21,874 bases of DNA from a virus. The DNA is taken from positions 1-21,874 of the IMG/VR virus record IMGVR_UViG_3300006165_000050; one strand, written 5' to 3'. This document shows, piece after piece, positions 15,334 to 21,874 of this stretch. The notes under the pieces are model-generated. The model did not search any database and was not told where the DNA came from. It saw nothing but the letters and a program-made list of their open reading frames with translations. The translations under genes were made by a program, and so were the position numbers. Position 1 is the stretch's first letter. Every line of letters begins with the position of its first letter.

Positions 15334-15825
15334 TTAGTATTGTAATATCCAGTAATCACATCTAATAGATACAGTTATTTCATTGACAGCTGCAGTTTGT
15401 GTCCAATCAATTGCTCCAAAATCTGCTCCTGTAATCATTGCACCTTTTCCTGTCCATTCTTCTACCTTATCACCTACAGGTCCAAGTACATTAATAGTTA
15501 TGTCTTTCTTATAGAAATCTGCATAACCATCTCTACCTGTTACTGATTCGTGGTGTAAACGTACCCATTCCATTACAGCTTGTGCACCTGATGGTACAAT
15601 TGGATCGTAAAGTACGATATCAATTGGATCCCATGTTGTTTTACCTTTAACATACCTTGAAACATTGATATGTTGTAATTCAACCTCTTCAGTCACTACC
15701 TTTGGTCTAGCTGCAGTCTTTATAAGGTATGCAGGTATTCCATCAATATAGAATATAAATCTGTTTTGTTGTTTAGGCTCAAAGGCCGTGAACATTATTT
15801 CACTTGGGTCTACTAAATTTGCCAT
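15334..15825 (-). CDS. gp19: Tail tube protein (gp19-like)
   Basis: This protein is 163 aa, the same length as T4 gp19. It begins MANLVDPSEIMFTAFEPKQQ, followed by NRFIFYIDGIPAYLIKTAARP, a segment typical of T4-type tube proteins in which the N-terminal strand leads into the tube barrel. Further support comes from VTEEVELQHINVSRYVKGK, WDPIDIVLYDPI, VMEWVRLHHE and ITINVLGPVGDKVEEW. The C-terminal strand ITVSIRCDYWILQY closes the barrel. Hexamers stack to form the inner channel of the tail. The start has GAGGAG 8 nt upstream. The gene follows the sheath gene by 53 bp, has its own copy of the AT motif directly before the ribosome binding site, and ends in a strong terminator. This is consistent with very high expression of the tube. 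Confidence 0.93.
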   Translation of the reverse strand: MANLVDPSEIMFTAFEPKQQNRFIFYIDGIPAYLIKTAARPKVVTEEVELQHINVSRYVKGKTTWDPIDIVLYDPIVPSGAQAVMEWVRLHHESVTGRDGYADFYKKDITINVLGPVGDKVEEWTGKGAMITGADFGAIDWTQTAAVNEITVSIRCDYWILQY

Positions 15826-15841
15826 TTATTTTTCTCCTCTA

Positions 15842-15853
15842 TATATAAATATC
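15842..15853 (-). promoter_or_regulatory. Late-promoter-like motif GATATTTATATA before the tail tube gene
   Basis: An exact copy of the 12-base motif, ending 16 nt before the tube ATG. The next bases are TAGAGGAG, so the ribosome binding site begins only 2-4 nt after the motif. A promoter here would give a leader of about 10-14 nt. Confidence 0.45.
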
Positions 15854-15878
15854 ATCATGTTATCTTATTTATTAAATT

Positions 15879-18761
15879 CTATTCTTCAAATGATGCACCA
15901 GTTCTCATAATGTTGAAGTCAATAATAATGAATTCTGCAGCTTTTGCAGGCTGTAGGAATATTTCACCTTTCATTTGATTTCTATCTACTACGTCTGGTG
16001 TATTATTTGTTTCGTCCATTACAACTTTAAATGCATATAAACCTTGTTGTTGTTGTACGGTTTCTAAATAAGGGTTAACAATATTTAAGAATCTATTTCT
16101 TGTTGCTGTTGTATTTTGTTCAAATACAAGGTATTTTGTAGAAGAAGCAATAAACTTCTTAAGTTTTATTAACAATCTTCTAACGTTAATTCTATCTAAT
16201 GCAGACGGTTTAGTTTGTAGGGTTTTTTGGCCCCAAATACATACACCAACAGCAGGGAATACAGCTATAGGATTAACTTTACCTTCGTATAAGTCATCTC
16301 TTTCGCCATGTGTTAATCTTGTATAAACATCACTTACACTTCCTAGGCTTCCTCTATTTAATCCTGCAGGAGCGAACCAAGGGAATGCAACTCTATCATT
16401 ATAAGCAATTACACCAGGTACTACTACCGATGGCGGAACCCATATAAATCTATTAACAGTTGCGTCTAATATTTTTACCCATGGATAATATTGAGCTGCA
16501 TAGTTTGTATCATAGTTGTCTGCTTGAGATATTGCGGCTGATACTGCATCTCCATTTAACGAGTTAACTCCATCAAATACAAAGAAACAATCACCTCTAT
16601 CTTCACATACATCAATCGCTTTAGTTACGATGTTTGAAGCGTTTTGTGAAAGTATACCTGGCATAACAATAAGATTAATATCTATTTCATCAGGATTAGA
16701 TATTGTATCTAATGCCTTTTTATATGCAGTATATCCACTTGTTGTTGTACTTGCAAAACTAAATCCAAAGCTATTTCCAGATGAAAGATCTGATCCAAGA
16801 TTAACAGGTGTTGCTGGATTAACTCCATCATATCCTCCTTGTAGAGCTAGTGTAAATCTTTTAGCATTTAATGCAGAACCAGTATTTACTGTTGCACTAT
16901 TATGTACACATTGTTCTAGTGTAAATGTTTTATTCCAACCTATATTAGCAGTATCACTTAAAGGAGCAAGATAGTATTTCATTCCATTATTAAGTATGTC
17001 TTCGTTAAAATTAAAACCAAAATATGTTTTAGTATCTGTTGTTAAACTTCTAGAAGTTACTAACGCTGCAGCAGGGTATGCACCATATGTTGCTGCTTGG
17101 AATGGAGATAAATAACCTTCATGTCCAAATGGTATTAATCCTGGAGAGTATATTGCATTTCTTACTCTTTCGTCTACTTCAACTCTAATGAATTTTGAAA
17201 GGTTTTCATAATCACCTTTAACTACAAGTTTACTATCTGCACCGACTGCTTGGTAATATTTGTATTTATCACCGATACGTCTTGCAATATAGTTAGGTGA
17301 ATTAGGATCTAAATTACAATTTGCATATGATTCTAAAGCAACTACCTTAGTATCTGTATCATCGAATTTTCTAACTGTTATTGTAAAGCTTCCATATTCT
17401 TGTCCACTAACACTACCAGCAGCTTTAATAGCTACTATACTTACTTTGGCCATTGTGTTTGTATTATTACCATGAGATAATGTATGTACTTTAAATAATG
17501 GTTCGTTTGTTGCACCTCCAATAGTTTGAGAAACAACCCAAGGTGTACTTGCAGCAGAATAAGATTTACCAGATGTAGCACTATTTGTTCCTGTACCTGT
17601 AGCAGTTGAAGCTGCATTAAAGTCTACATCTTGAAGTGAGTGACTTGCGATTGTGAAACCATATCCACCACCGTTATTATCAACGTTTCCACCATAAGAT
17701 TGAGAATTAAATATTGAATAAACGTATGCTGATTTAACATATGTTTCTGTTCCAGTACCTACACCTGGTACGTATGCACCTGCAGCGACTGGTAATTGGT
17801 CTTCAAAGTAATTTGCATTAGATTTATCAAACGACCAAGTTGCAGCTACTGCACTATTCCATGTAAATGTTGCAACTCCGTTACCAGTTAAGGCATTACT
17901 TAAGTCTCCACTTCCTGTATCGGCTACACCGTCTTGGAAAGCGTTATTATATCCTACACTTGTATATACTGCTGGAGCTACAATTGCAGAACCTGTTTTA
18001 ATTACAAAAGAGTTTGCTGCAATTCCTTTTGCTACAGCAGTTAATGCTAAATTGGATCCTGAAACCGATGCGGCTATTAATCCATTAAGTACTGGTACTA
18101 AGTTTATTTCTGTCTTTAATAATAATGTAGATGCGTCAGAATCAGATCCTGTAGGATAATAAAATATAGGATTATTATCTGGTGTTTGATTTACACTACT
18201 TTCTGCGATAAATCTATAATTTACTCCACCAGCATTAATTTGAAATTCTGCTCCATCGCTAAATACAGTATCTCCTAAACCGGTTGCCAATTGACTCATA
18301 GAAATAGATGCGGTTGCTTGTGCACCTCCACCGACAGTACCATATGCTACTGATGTACATTGTTGATCATCATCATCAGCAGATGCGTGTAATACGGCTA
18401 ATAAATGTTTAGAATTTCCATTTACTGCAGCAGATTGAGATGAAAATGTAGTTGAACCTGATGCATATAAAAATACCTGATTTGAGATATTGTATCCATC
18501 TAATCCAAGAATCCTAACAATAGTCACAGCTCCTGCGCTTCTAATATATTCTTTTACTGTATACGGTACATAAGTACCTGCTGTACTACTTCCAAACTGT
18601 AATTCAAAATCACCCATTGAGCGAATCACTGTAGGTTGGAATGCTGGACCTATTTCAGTCCTTCCAATTATTACAGCGCCTATTTCGCCAATACCTGCTG
18701 GTAAAAATGAAAGGTCGTTTTCTTGTGTAAAAACACCTGGGCTAACAATTCTTTCGGCCAT
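15879..18761 (-). CDS. gp18: Tail sheath protein (gp18-like) with large inserted region
   Basis: Both ends match contractile sheath proteins. The N-terminus reads MAERIVSPGVFTQENDLSFL, then IGAVIIGRTEIGPAFQPTVI and AGAVTIVRILGLDGY (to residue 90). The C-terminal core includes NPIAVFPAVGVCIWGQKTL, INVRRLLIKLKKFIASSTKY, FLNIVNPYLETVQQQQGLY and EIFLQPAKAAEFIIIDFNIM. These form the conserved sheath core and the arms that link neighbouring subunits. At 960 aa the protein is about 300 longer than T4 gp18 (659 aa). The excess lies roughly at 100-480 and is rich in Ala, Gly, Ser, Thr and Asn, with beta-strand patterns such as FQINAGGVNYRFI and SGSNLALTAVAKGI. It is probably a surface domain on the outside of the tail. 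The start has AGAGGAG 9 nt upstream. Together with the tube gene it forms the likely most highly expressed unit. Confidence 0.95.
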   Translation of the reverse strand: MAERIVSPGVFTQENDLSFLPAGIGEIGAVIIGRTEIGPAFQPTVIRSMGDFELQFGSSTAGTYVPYTVKEYIRSAGAVTIVRILGLDGYNISNQVFLYASGSTTFSSQSAAVNGNSKHLLAVLHASADDDDQQCTSVAYGTVGGGAQATASISMSQLATGLGDTVFSDGAEFQINAGGVNYRFIAESSVNQTPDNNPIFYYPTGSDSDASTLLLKTEINLVPVLNGLIAASVSGSNLALTAVAKGIAANSFVIKTGSAIVAPAVYTSVGYNNAFQDGVADTGSGDLSNALTGNGVATFTWNSAVAATWSFDKSNANYFEDQLPVAAGAYVPGVGTGTETYVKSAYVYSIFNSQSYGGNVDNNGGGYGFTIASHSLQDVDFNAASTATGTGTNSATSGKSYSAASTPWVVSQTIGGATNEPLFKVHTLSHGNNTNTMAKVSIVAIKAAGSVSGQEYGSFTITVRKFDDTDTKVVALESYANCNLDPNSPNYIARRIGDKYKYYQAVGADSKLVVKGDYENLSKFIRVEVDERVRNAIYSPGLIPFGHEGYLSPFQAATYGAYPAAALVTSRSLTTDTKTYFGFNFNEDILNNGMKYYLAPLSDTANIGWNKTFTLEQCVHNSATVNTGSALNAKRFTLALQGGYDGVNPATPVNLGSDLSSGNSFGFSFASTTTSGYTAYKKALDTISNPDEIDINLIVMPGILSQNASNIVTKAIDVCEDRGDCFFVFDGVNSLNGDAVSAAISQADNYDTNYAAQYYPWVKILDATVNRFIWVPPSVVVPGVIAYNDRVAFPWFAPAGLNRGSLGSVSDVYTRLTHGERDDLYEGKVNPIAVFPAVGVCIWGQKTLQTKPSALDRINVRRLLIKLKKFIASSTKYLVFEQNTTATRNRFLNIVNPYLETVQQQQGLYAFKVVMDETNNTPDVVDRNQMKGEIFLQPAKAAEFIIIDFNIMRTGASFEE

Positions 18762-18818
18762 TATTTTTTCTCCTCTTATTATATTCTTTATGTGAGATAG
18801 TAATCCTTTGTTTCTCTA

Positions 18819-18830
18819 TATATAAATATC
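18819..18830 (-). promoter_or_regulatory. Late-promoter-like motif GATATTTATATA before the sheath gene
   Basis: An exact copy of the 12-base motif, ending 57 nt before the sheath ATG, in the 86-bp gap between the coiled-coil gene and the sheath gene. This is the longest leader among the seven sites. Confidence 0.45.
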
Positions 18831-18847
18831 TAGTAAAAAGCCAAAGA

Positions 18848-19171
18848 TTATTCTACAGGAGTAAATATTCCTGTTTCTATATCTAATGTTCCTTTACCGT
18901 ATTTATTGCTTAGGTCTTCTGCGAATTTTATCTCTGTTGTTCTATTTTCATTAAACATATTTTCAAGACTTGCTTTTTCATCAGTTAAAGCCGTTAATTC
19001 AAAGTGAATTTGTCCCATTCTTAACGTGACTTGGTCATATGTTATTTTAATTGTAGATATTTTATTTATTTCTTCTTTAGTAAATTTTTTTGCAGTATCC
19101 TTAGCAGGTTCGGCCGCTTTTTCAGCCCTATGTGCTTGTAATTTATCTGCAATGTCTTGTTCTTTGTTCAT
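18848..19171 (-). CDS. Small coiled-coil protein upstream of the sheath gene
   Basis: A 107-aa protein. Residues 1-30 are polar and Ala/Lys-rich. Residues 30-90 form a long predicted helix or coiled coil (FTKEEINKISTIKITYDQVT, then IHFELTALTDEKASLENMF). It ends with LSNKYGKGTLDIETGIFTPVE. The KYG-x-G-[TS]-L-[DN]-x-x-[TS]-G-x-F-x-P ending is one I associate with small conserved proteins near head-tail genes of large phages. I do not know its function. A good AAGGAG lies 8 nt before the ATG and the gap to the gp15-like gene is 17 bp. In T4 the terminase genes 16 and 17 lie between genes 15 and 18. Here only this small gene occupies that place. A structural or assembly role is inferred. Confidence 0.75.
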   Translation of the reverse strand: MNKEQDIADKLQAHRAEKAAEPAKDTAKKFTKEEINKISTIKITYDQVTLRMGQIHFELTALTDEKASLENMFNENRTTEIKFAEDLSNKYGKGTLDIETGIFTPVE

Positions 19172-19188
19172 TTTATAACTCCTTTATT

Positions 19189-20049
19189 TTAGCAAGGTTC
19201 TTCAGGTGCAACACCTGAATTTCCTACGTTAATTTGATTACCACTATTTGGTAAATTATCCATATCAGTTACAACCGTTGCACCAATATTTATTTCTGCT
19301 ATTCCATAACTTGTATTATCAAAATTATCCATTTCTTTTTGTAAATTATTTGGTATAATATATCCAGATAAATTTAATGTAAAAGATGCCTTTGACATTC
19401 TATCGTTTCCTTGTTCTAGTTCATTTGATATATCAAAAGAGTCTAAGGTTGCCAGAAATTTAAAGAAATCTGGTTTACCCCAATATGAATTTGATGCATA
19501 ATTTATATCTTCAACTATTCTGTTTTGGTGTTCTATAAAGTCTGTCCAGACTATGCACTCGTATGATATATTAACATAATCAGGTATAATTACCCTATGA
19601 AACTCTCTAGAAGGTCTTCTACCAACCAATAAATCAAATCTATCATACCTATTTCTAGGATTGTATTGTTTTTCAAATGTTATATGTAGGTTTGGATTAT
19701 TTGCATCTAGATTTCTACTTAAATTTCTATTTTTTTCTACACTAGTTCTTCTGTACATTATTAATGGTAGTTGTATTTTCCCAGTTTCATCTCTAAATAC
19801 TCCAGATTTTTGTACAGACTTCCATCTTTCAGGTGAACCGTATATTAAAGGTACCTTTACCTCTGAATCTCCTTCGCCAACAGTTGGTTGGATTACGTTT
19901 TCAAAATAATAATATATTGCTTCGTCTATATCATATAAACCAACCTTAACATCTTTAAATGTATCACTTTTTCTAGCATGAATAGATCTATCACTAGGTA
20001 TTCTTTTACCACTTGAGTCAGTATAATCTGTATTTTGGTTAATAGCCAT
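19189..20049 (-). CDS. Tail terminator / sheath stabiliser (gp15-like)
   Basis: A 286-aa protein close to T4 gp15 in length (272 aa). The recognisable order is YDIDEAIYYYFENVIQPTV, VPLIYGSPERWKSVQKSG, the block LPLIMYRRTSVEKNRNLS, then VNISYECIVWTDFIEHQNRI, YASNSYWGKPDFFKF, DSFDIS, and GNDRMSKASFTLNLSGYIIP. This pattern fits the gp15 family, whose hexamer caps the tube and the last sheath disc and takes part in head joining. The last 40 residues are Asn/Gly-rich. The gene starts 5 bp after the stop of the gp14-like gene without an obvious ribosome binding site, so coupled translation is likely. Order with the two upstream neck genes matches T4 genes 13-14-15. Confidence 0.72.
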   Translation of the reverse strand: MAINQNTDYTDSSGKRIPSDRSIHARKSDTFKDVKVGLYDIDEAIYYYFENVIQPTVGEGDSEVKVPLIYGSPERWKSVQKSGVFRDETGKIQLPLIMYRRTSVEKNRNLSRNLDANNPNLHITFEKQYNPRNRYDRFDLLVGRRPSREFHRVIIPDYVNISYECIVWTDFIEHQNRIVEDINYASNSYWGKPDFFKFLATLDSFDISNELEQGNDRMSKASFTLNLSGYIIPNNLQKEMDNFDNTSYGIAEINIGATVVTDMDNLPNSGNQINVGNSGVAPEEPC

Positions 20050-20054
20050 ATGTT

Positions 20055-20606
20055 TTATTCGTTATACAAGCCATATTTAAAGCCTGCTCTTATATCGTCT
20101 AATTGTACTTTACTTTTTCTAGTTTGGTGTCCTGAACATATTATAGAAAAACTTGAACCAAATTCTTGTCTATCACCACTTATAAATCCTTTATCATTTT
20201 CTGGATCTTTACCGACTATAAATTGGTTTTCTACTACAGAGTCTAATTCCCAATAAATATTATTCCACCAGATTGTATCACCAACTTCAAGTACTACATT
20301 TGCTGATGGAGTGCCGATACTTCCAGCTGGTAATAAATCGTCTCGTAAAAATGAAAATTTGATTTGTTGATTTACATCCATACCAAATTCGCTTGATTCC
20401 CACTCTTGGTTTTCTGTTTCTACTAGACATGCAACTCTAACCCCAGGCTTATATACTTTATTTATTGATTCACCGTATATATTTGTATCAGAATCATAAA
20501 CTGCACTTTTAAATATGTCTACTTCTATATCTATGAGTTTATTTATTAGTTCCCTACTTAAGGTTCTAAATAAACTTATATCTCTCTGTCCACCAAATAA
20601 AGCCAT
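20055..20606 (-). CDS. Neck / head-completion protein (gp14-like)
   Basis: A 183-aa protein, shorter than T4 gp14 (256 aa). It has an N-terminal helix (LFRTLSRELINKLIDIEVDI), then NIYGES with a KVYKPGVRV strand. The middle contains QIKFSFLRDDLLP and LEVGDTIWWNNIYWELDSVV followed by ENQFIVGKDPEND, and the end has EFGSSFSIICSGHQTRKSKV. This order matches a neck-protein family I associate with large marine myoviruses, placed between gp13- and gp15-like genes. Such proteins extend the portal and gate the head before the tail docks. It starts 5 bp after the previous stop with only a weak AGGG upstream. The gp14 equivalence rests mainly on gene order. A head-closure ring protein is the alternative name for the same role. 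Confidence 0.62.
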   Translation of the reverse strand: MALFGGQRDISLFRTLSRELINKLIDIEVDIFKSAVYDSDTNIYGESINKVYKPGVRVACLVETENQEWESSEFGMDVNQQIKFSFLRDDLLPAGSIGTPSANVVLEVGDTIWWNNIYWELDSVVENQFIVGKDPENDKGFISGDRQEFGSSFSIICSGHQTRKSKVQLDDIRAGFKYGLYNE

Positions 20607-20611
20607 ATTTA

Positions 20612-21766
20612 TTACCCTATGTATATTCCGTATGGAATTTTATTCATTGTTTCACCCATAAACTCAGCTTCTTCTTTCTGTCTTTCTAAAAGATTTCTTC
20701 TAGATGAAGCTTCAAGGTCTTCTCTAAGTTGAGATATTAAATTTTCTTTTTCTACAGCTGCTTCAGATCTAAGCGTGTCTCCATCTACATTAACCTCAGC
20801 TCCTGGAATAGGTATAGAACTATACTTACTTCTAACATTACCTAATAATTCTTTTACTAGTGCTAATGCGTATTTTCTAATCCACTGTTTTCCTGGATGG
20901 TTAATACTAGAATAAACCATATCATTATATGTTGCATTTGAAAAATCAGTTATTGTATTTGCAACAGTACCGTTTTTGGTTGGATTATTTCTTTCCGTAG
21001 TTAATACATATTCTACCCAAATTTTATATGGGGTTTTTGGGTCTGGAAATATTCTTAATCTATTATTTCTTAGCTCAAAACTATATGCAGATTTTCTTAT
21101 TTGGTCATTAAATTCTATTGCTTGTACCCTTAATAAATCATCATACATTGGTAGCATTAAGAAATTTACAGCTGGACTATAGTTACCCATACCAAAACCT
21201 TCTAGTAGATGATCTGATCCCATTCCTGTTCCAACATATGGGTCAAAAAATCTAGTCATTGCTGGGGTACCTTGATAATATACTCTTTTTATTTCTATAT
21301 TATCTGTGGATGATCCTGCTTCTAGGTTAAGCATTGTATCTAGGTCATATGTTTGTTTTGAAGCTGATAATTGTAGAGATGCACTATAATGAGTTGTATC
21401 TCCTCCTACCGATGCTTCAGTTCCATATTTTTGAGCTAGTGTTATAAACCTGCCAAAATTTGGAGTTATTTCTTGGTGTGTAAGATTACTACCTGTTGAG
21501 GTTCCTTTTAGTGTAAGAAGATTTTCCTTTATATTGTAGTAGTTTACTTGGCTTCCGTATTCACTTACTGCCTCTTCAAAGCATGCATGGAAATTTTGGT
21601 CTTGCATTTCAATATCTACTATAGGATATCCTAACCTTCTTGCACACCAATCTGCAACCTTAGGTCCGTCAGATTGAAAATCAGTATCAGAATCATATAA
21701 ACCAAATGGGGTGTCACCACTTATTGCACCTGCTGATCCGTCGTATATTGTTATGTTTGTTGCCAT
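20612..21766 (-). CDS. Neck protein (gp13-like)
   Basis: This 384-aa protein is the first complete gene of the neck group. Recognisable segments are WCARRLGYPIVDIEMQDQNF, FEEAVSEYGSQVNYYNIKEN, ITLAQKYGTEA, TYDLDTMLNLEAG, GTGMGSDHLLEGFGMGNYSP, DQIRKSAYSFELRNNRLRIF, INHPGKQWIRKYALALVKEL and LGNVRSKYSSIPIPGAEVNV. The C-terminus is a charged helix (LREDLEASSRRNLLERQKEE) ending in IPYGIYIG. I know this layout from neck or head-tail connector proteins of T4-related marine phages. Such proteins bind the portal after DNA packaging. T4 gp13 is 309 aa. The start has GAGG 5-6 nt upstream and the AT motif lies 30 nt upstream. Next to gp14- and gp15-like genes the neck role is likely. Exact equivalence to gp13 is less sure. 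Confidence 0.65.
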   Translation of the reverse strand: MATNITIYDGSAGAISGDTPFGLYDSDTDFQSDGPKVADWCARRLGYPIVDIEMQDQNFHACFEEAVSEYGSQVNYYNIKENLLTLKGTSTGSNLTHQEITPNFGRFITLAQKYGTEASVGGDTTHYSASLQLSASKQTYDLDTMLNLEAGSSTDNIEIKRVYYQGTPAMTRFFDPYVGTGMGSDHLLEGFGMGNYSPAVNFLMLPMYDDLLRVQAIEFNDQIRKSAYSFELRNNRLRIFPDPKTPYKIWVEYVLTTERNNPTKNGTVANTITDFSNATYNDMVYSSINHPGKQWIRKYALALVKELLGNVRSKYSSIPIPGAEVNVDGDTLRSEAAVEKENLISQLREDLEASSRRNLLERQKEEAEFMGETMNKIPYGIYIG

Positions 21767-21796
21767 GTTTTCCTCAAAAAGTTACGATATTACTCG

Positions 21797-21808
21797 TATA
21801 TAAATATC
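21797..21808 (-). promoter_or_regulatory. Late-promoter-like motif GATATTTATATA before the neck operon
   Basis: An exact copy of the 12-base motif, ending 30 nt before the ATG of the gp13-like gene and lying in the 78-bp gap after the upstream gene. It would head the neck gene group (gp13-, gp14- and gp15-like and the coiled-coil gene). Confidence 0.45.
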
Positions 21809-21844
21809 AGGTTTAATGTTTAAATTTACAGTTTTTGTAATAGT

Positions 21845-21874
21845 TTACATACCCATTAGCATTTCAAATACTTC
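21845..21874 (-). CDS. C-terminal tip of an upstream gene
   Basis: The right edge reads, on the minus strand, codons for EVFEMLMGM followed by TAA at 21845-21847. Position, strand and the following promoter-like motif fit the end of a preceding virion gene. Nine residues are too few to name it, and a chance open frame cannot be excluded. Confidence 0.4.
   Translation of the reverse strand, partial: EVFEMLMGM

Noticed and set aside
21812-21840. TTACA/TGTAA inverted repeat after the right-edge gene stop as a terminator
   Set aside because: Only five AT-rich base pairs and no following T run.
1-21874. tRNA genes, CRISPR arrays, insertion sequences, integrase or attachment sites
   Set aside because: No cloverleaf, regularly spaced direct repeats with spacers, transposase or recombinase motifs were seen. 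The repeats present are in-frame protein repeats.

Overview
This AT-rich window looks like part of the virion (late) gene block of a contractile-tailed phage, a myovirus distantly related to the T4 supergroup. All 17 genes I can support lie on the minus strand, packed head to tail with gaps of a few bases up to about 120. No host genes, tRNAs, integrase or transposable elements were seen. Base composition and resemblance to protein families I know from marine phages suggest an uncultured aquatic phage. The host cannot be read from the sequence.

In the direction of transcription (right to left) the layout is as follows. First comes the C-terminal tip of an unidentified gene, then the head-to-tail joining module: a gp13-like neck protein, a gp14-like neck protein and a gp15-like tail terminator. 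A small coiled-coil protein follows, then a long tail sheath (gp18-like, 960 aa) and the tail tube (gp19-like, 163 aa), closed by a rho-independent terminator. Next is the tail-assembly section: a gp26-like chaperone overlapping a gp51-like frame, a small basic protein, and a 1066-aa tape measure. The baseplate section holds a gp48/gp54-like tube-initiator protein with a repeat-rich N-terminus, a LysM (gp53-like) protein, a 1359-aa hub-like protein, and a 277-aa protein with a duplicated His/Gly motif. The left end holds a compact, divergent family A DNA polymerase and an acidic protein cut by the window edge.

Together these genes would build a contractile tail. The tape measure and its chaperones set the length of a tube that starts on the hub and gp48-like baseplate proteins. 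Sheath subunits polymerise around the tube, and the neck and terminator proteins cap it and join it to the head.

The most notable observations are these. (1) A likely programmed frameshift joins the gp26-like and gp51-like frames: a run of seven T, a 6-nt spacer and a GC-rich hairpin, in a +1/-2 geometry. (2) A recurrent intergenic motif, GATATTTATATA on the coding strand, sits 13-57 nt before seven start codons. It holds the T4 late-promoter word TATAAATA on the opposite strand. (3) A family A polymerase with altered motif residues sits inside a structural operon. (4) Several structural proteins carry unusual internal repeats or inserts.
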